From: Balanoglossus misakiensis
Taxonomy: Eukaryota > Hemichordata
Length of the DNA: 64,000 bases
Direction of reading: 5' to 3'
NCBI GenBank assembly: GCA_040954595.2
Contig: CM082580.2
Span: 1,736,001-1,800,000, forward strand
Below the pieces are notes generated by a model. That model did no database searches. It was not told the DNA's origin and saw nothing but the letters and a program-made list of their open reading frames with translations. Positions within the stretch are counted from its first letter, which is position 1, and each line of letters begins with the position of its first letter. Of this stretch, positions 31,214 through 42,603 are shown piece by piece. A program made the translations under genes and the position numbers.

Positions 31214-31589
31214 CCTCGGTACTGCCATATATACAGAATTCTCTATCATCCTCATCACCATCATCATTAGCTGTGAACACTTCTTTTATGGACCTGTAGT
31301 CTATGATTGGCCAAACCATCGACACAACATTTGAAGCTAAAGCCTTCAGGTGATCCACTTTGTCTCCAGGTGCGTTGTCGGGTATTTCGTCAATGTCATC
31401 TACCTGTAGAACTTTCATTGCAGCCAAAACTACCATAGCTTCAGTTGTGAAATTCAACAAATTATCCACATGATTGATGCAGTCCGCAATCTTTTTCTTC
31501 GCATTTCGATGGTTAAACACAGTTTTCAGATGGAAAAGTGTACCCTCTTGATCCGCACTTTTTCCAGTGAACAGAAGATCCATTGTATC
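31214..31589 (-). CDS. DUF6589-like protein, upstream exon
   Basis: Bordered by a strong acceptor (TTATTTTCAG) and a strong donor (G followed by GTTAGT). The translation includes TGKSADQEGTLFHLKTVFN and a helical stretch with VVLAAMKVL, then an acidic tail DDGDEDD. The D-x-x-GTL-x-x-L motif and what follows match the centre of DUF6589 proteins. Upstream exons of this gene were not found in the window. It lies just downstream of, and in the same direction as, the ankyrin/Roc/COR gene but shows no sign of belonging to it. Confidence 0.55.
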
Positions 31590-33354
31590 CTGAAAATAAA
31601 TACATAACAATTCCACAAATAATTTAGCGTAAACATAAACAGAAAAACATTTCAAACAATGAAACACAATTTGAATGACATCTAATGGGCTATTCATTGT
31701 CCTATCATAGAACATTGAAAGGGTATATCAATAAGGCTTTCCAACAATAGGTACTACATAATTAGATTTATAAATTATTTTTCGCTTAAAATGAATATAG
31801 TGCAAACAAATCCTGAAAACATTGTGTCAATTTTATTCAAACAAAATTGCCAATATTGAAATGAATTCTTCAAATACATGTCATGAATAATTGAAATATC
31901 AACCTGTCTTCTTTATTACTATATGTAGAAATCTTAAAACACTATCATTCTTATTAATATGCCCAGAAGATTGGGGTTTTAAGAATCACAGAAATGTTAT
32001 TTATGAGCTGAGTACTTGATCTACAAGGTTTGATCGTGTTTGAACATTTTGAGGTGGTTCATCCAAGCAATAAAACAACCAAACATGTTTTGAAATATAG
32101 CAATTTATAATATGTTCTTTTGGTGGTTTGTTTTCCACTTTATGAAAACTAAACTTCTCCTTGAATCCTCTGCCATAACAAATGATAAGAAAACATTAAT
32201 ATAATTTTTACACACACACATATTTTAAATGTAGCTATTAAAACTATTAAACCTTACCACCTGATTTTTTGGCTCAATTTCTCATATTGTCAACACTAAC
32301 AGCAATATTGTTATTTGTGATAGTTGAATTTCCCTTTACAATATATAGTCCCATTCGTTTGTACAACTACCAATGTCGCTAGTATTTAAAAAAAACTACA
32401 TTCAACACACATCAAATCTGTTCTGGCTAATGAAACAAAAACCATATTCACGGCCAAAAGTGAATATCACTTACAATTTTTCTAATCTTTAAATAAATGC
32501 CATTACTACTAAAAGCGAAAACATCACATACAGTGATTCTAATCCTTGAATACATATGTCATTACAAATAAACATGAAAACATCACCTAAAATGAACATT
32601 TGCAAAAAGGAGGGAGTTTCCCTAAATCCGTCATTTCAAGACTGAAAACAAACAAATGCCCCTCGTACGGCAGATTTTGATGATCAAGACTAAAAATAAT
32701 GATGTACAGCTCTTTGTTCTAAACAATAATTTGAATGACAAAAAATGATTACATTTTGTTGTAACAAAACAGAAAAAAATAACAAAATGATCCACTTTAT
32801 TTCTCTATAATGAGCACTGATGTATATTACTGATCATTTGTTGTGGCTTGTAAACAGAACATGCCACTTTCTTTGTATTTAACCAATTACACTCACTTCA
32901 TTTGGCCAATCTTGTGATGTTGACATGGCATCATTTTCGTCAGTCATTCCTTTGCAATTATCCAGTAAACCCGCTTTCATTGGATGCAGCTTAAATGTGT
33001 TTCTTTGATCTTGTCGTCTTCAGTTGTGTCATCTCTATCAGCATTTTCTCTGATTTGGCTTTTGGAATATTTTCTTTGTCAATAATGTTTCTGTGGCTTT
33101 ATCCGTCAACTTCAAATTCTCTAATTCAACCGTCGTAACATTTTCTGAATGACGTTGTTTGTTTAAGATTTATATCCTTGGTCTCGTATCGTGGTATCTT
33201 CAGTTGTGTCACCTGTACCGATATTTTATCCCATTCAAGTGTTGAAACATTTTCTGTGTCAATGTTGTTTGTATGGCATTATCATTCTTCAACTTCAACA
33301 TCCTTATCTTCAACTCCATAACTATTCTAGAGAGTCGTAATATGTGGCTGCTGA
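31590..33354. other. AT-rich intergenic stretch
   Basis: No gene, RNA or repeat array that I can support; probably holds the 3' UTR of the gene ending at 33,355. Confidence 0.5.
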
Positions 33355-34560
33355 TTATTCCTTGCTAGGGCTTGACACACCCAGCTTTCTGAACATTTCA
33401 TGGATTACACTCTGGGCATCTGGTCTGCTTCTTTCTTTCTGGTTCAATGCTGACAACAAAGAGGAGAAATTACTCCGATAGAATTTCTTTCCTTCTGTTG
33501 GCACTGCACTACGGAGTGTACCATCCGCGCTCCTTTTAGACCACTCGGATATCACGAACAGTGTCGTTGACATCGGCTTGTCTTCCCAACCTTCAACTTC
33601 CTTGTACCAGATCCCCAACATGTCTGCCAAAGCTTTGTAGTCAAAACCAATGGGCCGTCTGACATCCATTAATATGGCAAACTCTTTGAGGGCATCCTTC
33701 AGCATCCACTTGACATCACTTTCATATCCATATTTACGGAGGAATGTGGTATCATATCCAGCACAGAGCAAGTCAGTGACAGCTTCTACTTGACCTGTTT
33801 GCTCATCATACACTCCACTTCCATTCTGCTCAGCTTCTGTGATTTTCTGCATTGGGTAGAATCTTACATTCTCTGGGTTGCTGTGAATTCGTAGCGAGTG
33901 GGCGCTGAGAATATGGGTGTCGACCTCGATACCCGGACAGCAGATCTCTATGACGTCATGGATATCTTTGGTCACCATTTCCAGTAACTGGTAACACGCC
34001 CCTATGTCTTCTCCCTTTTCTGCTCTGACACAGGTGTGGATTGCCTTCCATCCATCTGTCATGTACACCAATCCTTCTACGATGCGGCAGACTTTGATAC
34101 CATTCTTCCATATTCCACTGGGAGGGTAACCCATTTCCTCAAAGTGACGGTAGAGCCTGGTCTGTAGGCGTGGGAACAAACCCGGTGTGAAGCTGTCTGT
34201 TTCATCATGGCATTCGATTCTTCTACCAAAATAGTGATGCTTAGTGGGATCCGATTCCCATTGATTTGCTGGCATTTTATCTTCTGAGAGTCCAGGGATG
34301 ATGTAAGATTTTGGATTGGACTCATCTTCATGGAGAAGCTCAAAATGCTTGAGAAGAGCCATGACTAAGTTGGTATCACCGTAACCACTGAATACTCGAG
34401 CAATTTCTGTCTCGTGATAGAACTTCTGATTTTTCGGCAGTTTGTCGCTGTACTGAACGAAGATATCAGTTGCCATCAGTCGACCTAAGATTTCTGAACA
34501 CAACCATTGACCATCAAGAACAATGATATCATCACCAAGTGGATTCTTGACAAAGATAAT
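33355..34560 (-). CDS. Ankyrin-Roc-COR-death protein, last exon (COR C-half and death-like domain)
   Basis: A 1,206-bp terminal exon after a good acceptor (TTGTTTGTTGCAG), ending at TAA. The first half continues the COR domain (VLDGQWLCSEILGRLMATDIF; ALLKHFELLHED). The middle is typical for the ROCO C-terminal region (GLFPRLQTRLYRHF, CPGIEVDTHIL). About the last 110 residues are helical and death-domain-like (DYKALADMLGIWYKEVEGWE, then FVISEWSKRSA..., then LLSALN...). The COR domain dimerises ROCO GTPases; a death domain would link to apoptotic or inflammatory adaptors. Closest known architecture is DAPK1-like or the ankyrin/ROCO/death proteins of invertebrate deuterostomes. No stops or frame breaks. 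Confidence 0.85.
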   Translation of the reverse strand: MIFVKNPLGDDIIVLDGQWLCSEILGRLMATDIFVQYSDKLPKNQKFYHETEIARVFSGYGDTNLVMALLKHFELLHEDESNPKSYIIPGLSEDKMPANQWESDPTKHHYFGRRIECHDETDSFTPGLFPRLQTRLYRHFEEMGYPPSGIWKNGIKVCRIVEGLVYMTDGWKAIHTCVRAEKGEDIGACYQLLEMVTKDIHDVIEICCPGIEVDTHILSAHSLRIHSNPENVRFYPMQKITEAEQNGSGVYDEQTGQVEAVTDLLCAGYDTTFLRKYGYESDVKWMLKDALKEFAILMDVRRPIGFDYKALADMLGIWYKEVEGWEDKPMSTTLFVISEWSKRSADGTLRSAVPTEGKKFYRSNFSSLLSALNQKERSRPDAQSVIHEMFRKLGVSSPSKE

Positions 34561-34737
34561 CTGCAACAAACAAGAAGACAATGAAATAAACTTCAGATGT
34601 TAACAAAAGTTGATTGAAAGAAATAATGTATTGATCAATGAGATGAGAAGGCAAGACTAGTAAATGAATCAATGAATAATGATGGTTGGATGGATGGGTG
34701 GGTGGATGTATGTATATATGCATTCATGCATTCTCGC

Positions 34738-34782
34738 ATGTATGTATGTATGTATGTATGTATGTATGTATGTATGTATTTC
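34738..34782. repeat. (TATG)n microsatellite, 5' side of LINE
   Basis: About 11 tetranucleotides directly abutting the truncated RLE LINE. Confidence 0.9.
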
Positions 34783-36538
34783 ATGAATGAAAGTGGTATG
34801 GAAGTAAAACATCGAAAATGTGGCATCCTCCACGGACAGCGAACCGGCAACAACTGGAAAAAGAACGCACAGACCGAAAAGACAGTGGTATCGATCCAGA
34901 AAGCCCCCATACCGATGTATCAGCGTCACCAAACGTATACATATCTGGGCTACGATGTAAACATAGAAAATACAGCTGATAAAAAACAAGTGGACAAACT
35001 CATCACAGAACTCAAAGAAACACTAAAAAAGATAGACGGTTCGCTTTTGCCAAGCTCGGCAAAGCTTTCTGCTGTTAGTGTAATGTGTATGTCAAAACTT
35101 AACTTCTACTATCCCAATTTGATTTTTACAGAAAGAAATCTAAAAAAGATCGAAGATGAAATTGTGAGTTATATACGACATTGGTTTGACTTGAACCAAT
35201 CATCAACAAGATCCTTCTTTTTTACGCCAAAATCAGCTGGTGGAATGGGGTTAATTAACCCATGTATCATGTATTATGCCAAACACTTGTCATTCTATTT
35301 ATCAGTTATAAACAATGACGACCCCAATGTACGCCAGGCAGCAAGGCAAGCACTTAATCTACATATGGAGAAACGGGAAGCTGTTTGCACAAGCAATGAC
35401 TCCCCGGATGTTGCCGGATTTGCTCTCGATGACAGTAATAATATCACAAAACAGTCAAAAATAAATTCGCCAAAGTCCATGTGGATAAATCTGCATGAAA
35501 TGTGCAAACGTGAAGCCATCTCCATGTTTAGGAAAGGAGATAAATATATTTATGAAATGTCGCTCGATGAAGAGGTATCAATAACATTTGATTCAGCTGA
35601 GAAGTTTTACACAATGTATAAGGTTGAAACAATACGAGAAAGATCTTAAGGCAAACTCCTCTCAGGGGAGAGTACTTAGAGAAGCAGGAAATGTTCTTCA
35701 TTCAATTTCAGCTACGTATCTCAATAACCATAATATTGATGATAAGCTAAGATCATTTGTGGTGCGAGGCCGTTTACAGCTTTTACAATGTGAAAGCCTC
35801 ATGTCCCTGTACTACCCGAGCAGTCGATCAAAATCATGCAAAATCTGTAAGCATCCCTCCGAAATGGCATCCCATGTTTTAAACGGCTGCACTAAATTCC
35901 AGAAAATTTACCAGCAAAGACATAACAGAATTGTTGGTTTAATTTACGGAAAGATCGCTGGTTGTAACCCAAACATGATAATTGTCAAAGATACAGTGCT
36001 CACCCATAAGTTGTTCAAGGACAATGATGACTTTTCTTTCCGGCATCACCACAAAAGACCAGACATAATTGTTGTTGACAAAGAAAACATGCAAGCAACT
36101 TTAGTAGAAATCGCCATTCCTTTTGATGCACATATCTCAAAATGCTTTCAGGCTAAATTCGACAAATATTACCCCCTTTCTCTCGAAATAAACGACATGG
36201 AATATCACTCATTGGTTGTCGTTTTAATCATCGGCAGTCTAGGCACAGTTCACCAAAAATTCATAACAGGGCTTATCAAAACCGGGTTAATTAGATATGA
36301 CGCCAAATTTATGGCCAGGTATTGCAGTATAAGCTCCATAATAGGCTCTAACAAAATTTGGAGAATGCGATGCCAGCAATACGACATATAAATTGCTGTT
36401 TTGTTTAGTGACAAGGTGATGTAATGTGAAGGGACCATTTGGTACGTTTCCTGCCATATGCAATGTGTTTAACAATTGTTATGTAAATATTGTATTTATA
36501 TATCCCTCTGGGTGTATTTGGAAATAAAAGAAGTTGAT
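34783..36538 (+). mobile_element. 5'-truncated LINE with restriction-like endonuclease
   Basis: Antisense in an intron of the ROCO gene. The first part (34,783-35,649) is the end of a reverse transcriptase: YLGYDV followed by a thumb-like helical region and GGMGLINP. A second overlapping frame (35,588-36,391) has a CX2CX8HX4C knuckle (C84, C87, H96, C101) and a PD-(x14)-E endonuclease core (RPDIIVVD, then VEIAIPFD). That order (RT, CCHC, RLE) is the signature of the R2/R4/NeSL/HERO group, as opposed to APE-type LINEs. A one-base frame change near 35,620-35,640 separates the two frames, so this copy is dead. The 3' end runs straight into (TATG)n. Confidence 0.8.
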
Positions 36539-36750
36539 GTGTATGTATGTATGTATGTATGTATGTATGTATGTATGAATGTAGTATGTATGTATGTATG
36601 TATGTATGAATGTATGTATGTATGTATGTATGTATGTATGTATGTATGTATGTATGTATGTATGTATGTATGTATGTATGTATGTATGTATGTATGCATG
36701 CATGCATGCATGTATGTATGTATGTATGTATGTATGTATGTATGTATGTA
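36539..36750. repeat. (TATG)n microsatellite, 3' tail of LINE
   Basis: About 210 bp of nearly pure tetranucleotide, with TATGAATG, TAGTATG and a GCATGCATGCATGCATG variant. On both strands it makes Tyr-Ile-His-Thr or Met-Tyr-Val-Cys frames that are not genes. Confidence 0.95.
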
Positions 36751-36901
36751 TTTGATAGGTAAAAGGGATGGACAGATGAGTGAAATAGTGATATGTGACT
36801 GTCTGGCTGGATGTATACAATAAATATGTGAGGTTTAATGACAGACAATGATTGGGTGGCCGGATTGGTGGATGAACTATTTGCTGTGTATCTACATTTA
36901 C

Positions 36902-37087
36902 CTCGCCAATGCTATCCAGGTAAGATGTAGCTATTCTCAGAAAGGGCTCTTCAACCAATGGATCAATTTCCTTTACTTTTTCCACATATGTCTTCCAGTA
37001 CAGGACAGGGAATTTAAGAAGCTCGTTACACCATATTCGCTTCTTGTCAACAAGTTCTGCACATAACCTTGGTATTTTTTCTTTCTT
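36902..37087 (-). CDS. Ankyrin-Roc-COR-death protein, COR exon
   Basis: 62 codons, phase 0 at both ends; acceptor GCATTACAG, donor GAG followed by GTAAAT. Reads IPRLCAELVDKKRIWCNELL, then FPVLYWKTYVEKV, typical of the COR start after the Roc domain (a W near an F-P-x-L segment). Joins the last exon across an intron holding the RLE LINE and the microsatellites. Confidence 0.8.
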
Positions 37088-37635
37088 CTGTAATGCAATG
37101 AAGGAATGGAAAATTTTGATGAGTACCCATGTTTTTAAATCAGTGATTCAATGAACTCAGCCATGGAAAATGGGACCAAAGACCATTCCCAAAATGTCAC
37201 ATGCAATAATAGTATATATTGCCGTCAACATGCAATTACATAATGCTTTTTGATCACTTCTGAACATCTGGAAACTTTCTGTAATCTCGCCTGTGTTGAT
37301 AAGTGTGTATAGGAACCATCACCAACACCAAGAAAATGCCCTTAGTATTTGGTGCATTTATATATTATGTTACTACATAACTTGGTTCACTGAGTGAACC
37401 TGTGGTAAACAGATAGGGGATGAAAGTATGAAGAAATATTTACAGGAAAAACTGCATACAGATAAAGATTTCATCGGAGTGATTAAAGCCTCAGTATTTC
37501 TCGTGGGGGCAAAATTTTGTTTGAAACGGCATCTATAATTTCTAAAAGTAGATGATAATTGATACTGAATCGAACAGTCATCATCCCCAGCTCTGCTCAT
37601 AAACTCATACAATTTACAATATAACGAGTGAAGAA

Positions 37636-37709
37636 TGACTTTCTGTCCGGACAGAAAGTCACGTGAGTCAGGCTCCTGTTGACACACGTGACTAGTGCGC
37701 ATGCGCACT
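37636..37709. promoter_or_regulatory. Cluster of perfect palindromes, E-boxes and NRF1-like site
   Basis: 37,636-37,661 is a perfect 26-bp palindrome (half site TGACTTTCTGTCC). CACGTG occurs at 37,660-37,665 and 37,685-37,690. AGTGCGCATGCGCACT at 37,694-37,709 is a perfect 16-bp palindrome containing the NRF1-type core GCGCATGCGC. It lies in an intron of the ROCO gene. The density looks like a promoter, either an internal one or that of an inserted element. No supported gene follows: a plus-strand frame at 37,770-37,970 has no recognised domain. Confidence 0.45.
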
Positions 37710-38239
37710 CAAATGTGAATCTATGCGGAAGAGGTTTGGTCGCCCCAAATCAAGCGACTCAGCGAAGAAATGCGCACTAATTCGGCGAAATTTTGGGAAG
37801 ATAACTTTATGGGAGAAATCAGTCGATGGAACCAGATCAAATCCGAAAATGGTCTGACCATCAAATGTCAAAGTGGCACGTTTGCTGATCGACATGTACA
37901 ACATTTCCGTTGTAAACAAACCCGCGCATCATTTCAAGTGTTACAGGAAATATTTACAGCTTGCACGTAGCTACAGTTGCCCAAACCTTTCTTCTATCGT
38001 CATTATGTAGTATTCCATGATGAATGTACAGGAAAAACGGGCATTTTTCGACAATGAAAAATGGATACACGAGAGAAATACTGGGGCTTTAATCTAACCT
38101 GGCCAATTGTTGTGAGAAATGTTGGATTGATCACTCCACTGAAATTATCATTCTGCTGTAGTGTTTTTATCATTTTTGTTTGGACATATATTAAAATCAA
38201 TATGATATAAAAATAGTTATGCATTTATGTTAAACTCAC
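37710..38239. other. Intron, no supported gene
   Basis: Only short unassigned frames. Confidence 0.4.
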
Positions 38240-38388
38240 CTTGAACCCACGTAAGATCACACGTAGTCTGCCCATTGCTTCACTTTGAGATTCATGACAA
38301 TTTACCAAAACTGTCTCATCCACGATATTCAAATAATCGCCAAATTTCTTCTTCAACTCTTTGCGTACCTTTTCTACAACCCATTTGG
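38240..38388 (-). CDS. Ankyrin-Roc-COR-death protein, Roc/COR linker exon
   Basis: 149 bp, enters in phase 1 and leaves in phase 0; acceptor TCTAATATAG, donor AAG followed by GTGAGT. Reads VVEKVRKELKKKFGDYLNIVD, then EAMGRLRVILRGFK: the C-terminal helices of a Roc GTPase and lead into COR. Confidence 0.75.
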
Positions 38389-38821
38389 CTATATTAGAAA
38401 ACATAAAATAAAAAAAATGGGTTATGGTAATTACGGATGTACATGCAAAAGGTAAATTGGTAGACTTGGAACTTATGGGCATGTCACTATTCCTATGAAA
38501 AAGAAAAAAAATGAGTATCCGGATTTAACTAGTATTCAAAGTTGGCGGGAAATGTCCCTTCTGACTAAAAGATTTTAAGTAATTTATGTCAGATCTGTTG
38601 TAAAAAAAACATTATCGTGCATCACCTTACAATGTTTCGATAATTATATACCCCAACCCATCAAAACTCACGTGTATGTACAAACAGATAGGTCTGCTGG
38701 TCTAAATCAATATTGGTTTCCATTACATACTAGATTGTGTGTGTGTGTGAGTATGTGTGCATGTACCAGTGTGTTTAACAGTATATGCATGTTGTAACTG
38801 CACTCAAACTAATTTACTTAC

Positions 38822-38969
38822 CACTCTCTTGTTGAGATTCATCCAACATATCAGCTCTACCTGCGATCAATATCACAGTTGGTTTGGTGTCTTCACTCCG
38901 AGACGAAGCATCATCACTCTTTGATATGCTGCGTATCATGCCTTTGAAGAACTGGGCCCATATGTTGGT
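38822..38969 (-). CDS. Ankyrin-Roc-COR-death protein, Roc exon (guanine-specificity region)
   Basis: 148 bp, phase 0 in and phase 1 out; acceptor ATAATTTTCAG, donor GTAAGT. Reads NIWAQFFKGMI, then PTVILIAGRADMLDE. The strand then A-x-R-A-D corresponds to the NKxD-type motif (G4) of Roc, in a divergent form (GRAD in place of TKxD). Confidence 0.8.
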
Positions 38970-38999
38970 CTGAAAATTATCACAATTAATTAATTACCC

Positions 39000-39120
39000 A
39001 ATTACAATAAATCAATCAATAAATCAATCAATCAATCAATCAAGCAATCAATCGTGTAATCAATCAATCAATGTAGTTAATTAATTAATTAATTAATTAA
39101 TTAGTTAATTAATTAATTCA
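39000..39120. repeat. (ATCA)n and (TTAA)n microsatellites
   Basis: ATCA repeats at about 39,007-39,073, then TTAA repeats at about 39,077-39,118. Confidence 0.9.
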
Positions 39121-40593
39121 CAACTAATATCTGCAGAATCATAACTCCAGGTATGGATTCGTTTCTATAGACCAGTCATTTAAGAAAATATCTAAGTGCA
39201 TCGCTACATACTTTGTCATTCACACTTGACCTTGTCTTGGGGATGCAATTGGCAGAATTTTTCATAATAGTGCCACTGTAATGCCACACATAAACCATAC
39301 TAAGTTCAGAGCTTACAAAATCATGCAACTCACGCCCTCACCCCCCAACCCATCCTCAAATGACTAGTTCTATATTTGGACATAGTAGGTTAAAAAGTAG
39401 ATTTCTTTCCGGTGTGTGTGTTGGTGTTTGCTTGTTTGTGTGTGAGGTGTGTGTGTGTGTAGCCGTTCTCAAATGACTAGTTCCATATTAGTCGAGTCGA
39501 AATTTTCCGAACCTAGAAATGTTCTTTCCTATGAAGTTTTTTTGCTGATTTGCATTCATATGGGTCACTAAAGCAATTTCAGCTTAGTTGCCAAAATGGC
39601 AACTTTGGGCAATTCTTCTAATTTGCATAATCGAAAATGGCCGCCAAACACATTCTCTAAAATTAACATTTTGCCCAGTTTGGCTCAAAATGGTGTGTAA
39701 TATTTCATTTTAAAGATTTGCTTCATGTGGGCAGCTAAAACAACACAATATTAATGTCAAAAAGAGAGTTACGGGCAACTCTCCTAATTTGCATAATCAA
39801 AAATGGCCGCCGATTGCCTTTAAAGTTTAGATTTTGCTCTGTTTGTCCAAAAATGATGTGTTATGCCTCATTTTCAGGATTTTCATTCACATGGGCATCT
39901 AAAACAACTTCGACTTGGTTGCCATGGCAGTATTGGACAAATCTCCTAATTTGCATAATCCAAGATGGCCGCCGAATGCCTTAAAAATTAACATTATGCC
40001 CCGTTTCTCTCTGAATAATGTGTTGTGCCTCATTTTCATGATTTTCATTCACATGTGTATCTTAAACAATTTCCACTTGGTTACCATGGCAGTATTTGGC
40101 AACCCTTCTAATTTGCATAATTCAAAATGGCCGCAAAACATCTTTTCGGGAATGTAATTTTGTCGTTCTTGTCCCAGGATCATGTGAAAAACCTCATTTT
40201 ATTTTCATTATATTTGTGCAACCCATTACTGATGTTAATTTATTCAATGCAGGTCACTACAGTGTAAACATTGCTCAGCCAATATTAAATTTGACCTCCT
40301 GGTTGACGATGACTGGACAATTTAAGCACCTTGTTATTTATCTTGGGGTTTGCCAAATCACGCTCAACAAATATCCATTGTAGCACAATATATTTATGTA
40401 CGACCAAAAAATGTTAAAGATTAATCATGTTTTTCCCCCAATTTTTTTAAAATGTAGTGTCTTCGAGGAGAGTTTACAATGCTTTGAACTTAGCAAAACC
40501 TACTGTAGTAAGCGGGTGTTTTCAATCAAATGGCACTAATTTTTTCTTATCAAATGTTGCATGACTAATTACTCTTTAATTTTATTGCAGGGT

Positions 40594-41325
40594 TCAAGAT
40601 GGCAGATAATGTACTGGATGATAAAACTTGCTTTCTCCCGAGCTGCAACAAGTCTGGAAATTAAAATCGTTTAAGGCAAAGGCCACAAAGAAAATGATGG
40701 AGTGTACAAATGAACGGCGTGATGATGAAACCTTTACAAGAATGGGGGAGGTTGTGGATTCTCAAGGAGGAGAAGCATTAGTAGATGTTCATCAAGGCTG
40801 TGACTGTTCATACGTATCAAAATTTGGATAAGAAGAAATAGGGGGGTTCAGTCAATCCCGATGAACCACTAGTTCACAAGTGCAAGACTTTGATTTGAAA
40901 ACATACTGTCTGTTTTGTGCCTCACACTGTGATGCTATAAATCCCAAGCATCTTGATAGGTGGAATAGAGTGGCACAGTGTGAAAGAAAGGGTGTTAAAG
41001 ATGCCCACCTTTCAAATATGTTGTATTAAAGTATTATAATGATCAAAACGATGTGTGGAGTAGGGAAGTTGCTTTGCAGTGTGTCTTGGTGCACATGACT
41101 TAGCTACAGCTGAGGCACAATATCATATTACTTGTTATGGTGAATTCAGGAAAATTCCTGTGCATGCTGACCAGTGCTTGAAGATTGATGATGTATATTT
41201 GAAAATGCTTATTGATGAGATGTACATTAATAGAAAACTATGTACGTGGACATCCATTGAATTGTACGATATATATGCGAGTTTTGGTGGAAAACCGACA
41301 CAAAAGCAAATGTTAACCAAACTGG
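40594..41325 (+). pseudogene. Broken zinc-binding transposon-associated gene, duplicated in inverted arm
   Basis: From ATG at about 40,599 the frame gives CFLPSCNKSGN and a stop; other frames continue with a Lys/Arg-rich segment (40,628-40,831), then DFDLKTYCLFCASHC, then KHLDRWNRVAQC, then in the loop HDLATAEAQYHITCYGEF. A CxxC, RW-x-x-V-x-x-C and YHxxCY order is typical for the N-terminal zinc-binding part of uncharacterised multicopy invertebrate genes. At least two frame changes or stops break it. The first part exists a second time on the minus strand at about 41,420-41,830, making the hairpin. The family name is unknown to me. Confidence 0.5.
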
Positions 41326-42413
41326 TTAGTCTTATTTTGGTGATGAAGTGTTGGTTCTTTAGGCTGAGGGATGTGCATCTATTATTGTTGGTTTCAGTGA
41401 TTTTTGTTGGCAAGGTCCCTTTCTTTCACACTGTACCACTCTATTTCACCTATCGGGATGCTTGGGATTTATAGCATCACAGGGTGAAGCTCAAAACAGG
41501 CAGTGTGTTTTAAAATCAAAGACTTGCACTTGTGATTGTCTGATTCTGACAACTGGTGGTTCATCAGGATCTACTGAACCCTTCTTCTTCATCTTATCCA
41601 AAATTGTTTTGATACGTATGAACAGTCACAGCCTTGATGAACATCTACTAATGCTTCTCCTCCTTGAGAATCCACAACCTCCCCCATTCTTGTAAAGGTT
41701 TCATCATCACGCCGTTCATTTGTACACTCCATCATTTTCTTTGTGGCCTTTGCCTTAAACGATTTTAATTTCCAGACTTGTTGCAGCTCGGGAGAAAGCA
41801 CGTTTTATCATCCAGTACATAATCAGCTATCTTGAATCCTGCACTAAATAAAGAGTAATTAATCATGCCGCATTTGATAAGAAAAGGTTAGTGCAATTTC
41901 ATTAAAAAACACCCACTTATTTTTGCTCATTTCAAAGCATTGTAAACTGTCCTTGATGACACTACATTTAAAATATTTTGGGGAAAACATGATTAATCTT
42001 TAACATTTTTTTGGTCGTACATAAATATATTGTGCTACAAAGCATGATTTGGCAAACCCCAAGATAAATAACAAGGTGTTTAAATTGTCCAGTCATCATC
42101 AACCAGGAGGTCAAATTTAATATTGGCTTGTAGATTTTTACACTGAAGTGACCTGTACTAGATAAACATCAGAAATGGATTATACATATATCATTAAAAT
42201 AAAATGAGGTATTTTACGTGATCTTGGGATAAGAACGGCAAAATTACATTCCTGAAAATATGTTTTGCGGCCATTTTGAATTATGCAAATTAGAAGGGTT
42301 GCCAAATACTGCCATGGTAACCAAGTCAAAATTTTTTAAGATACACATGTGAATGAAAATAAGGAAAATGAGGCATAACACATCATATAGAGAGAAACGG
42401 GGCATAATGTTAA

Positions 42414-42603
42414 AGGTATACGGTTACCTATGGAAAATTAGGTATACATGTAGTTACCATGGCAAATTGATATCTAGCCAATCACAGATTTTCAGTGGGT
42501 GGCACACGCTAAAAAAGAACGCCACCATATGTTCTTTAGAACGCTTCAATACTCCATTTCAGCCATATATGGGCGTATGTAAATTGAAGGTGACTGTATA
42601 CCT
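42414..42603. mobile_element. 190-bp MITE with TTAA target-site duplication
   Basis: Starts AGGTATACGGTTACC and ends with the near-complement GGTGACTGTATACCT (two mismatches). TTAA stands on each side (42,410-42,413 and 42,604-42,607). The homologous left foldback arm (about 39,986-40,000) has an uninterrupted site with one TTAA, so the empty site is seen directly. TTAA duplications are made by piggyBac and Kolobok families. Confidence 0.85.

Noticed and set aside
36476-36985. Long Tyr-Ile-His-Thr and Met-Tyr-Val-Cys frames
   Set aside because: Translations of (TATG)n on the two strands; the real coding part nearby is the short COR exon at 36,902-37,087.
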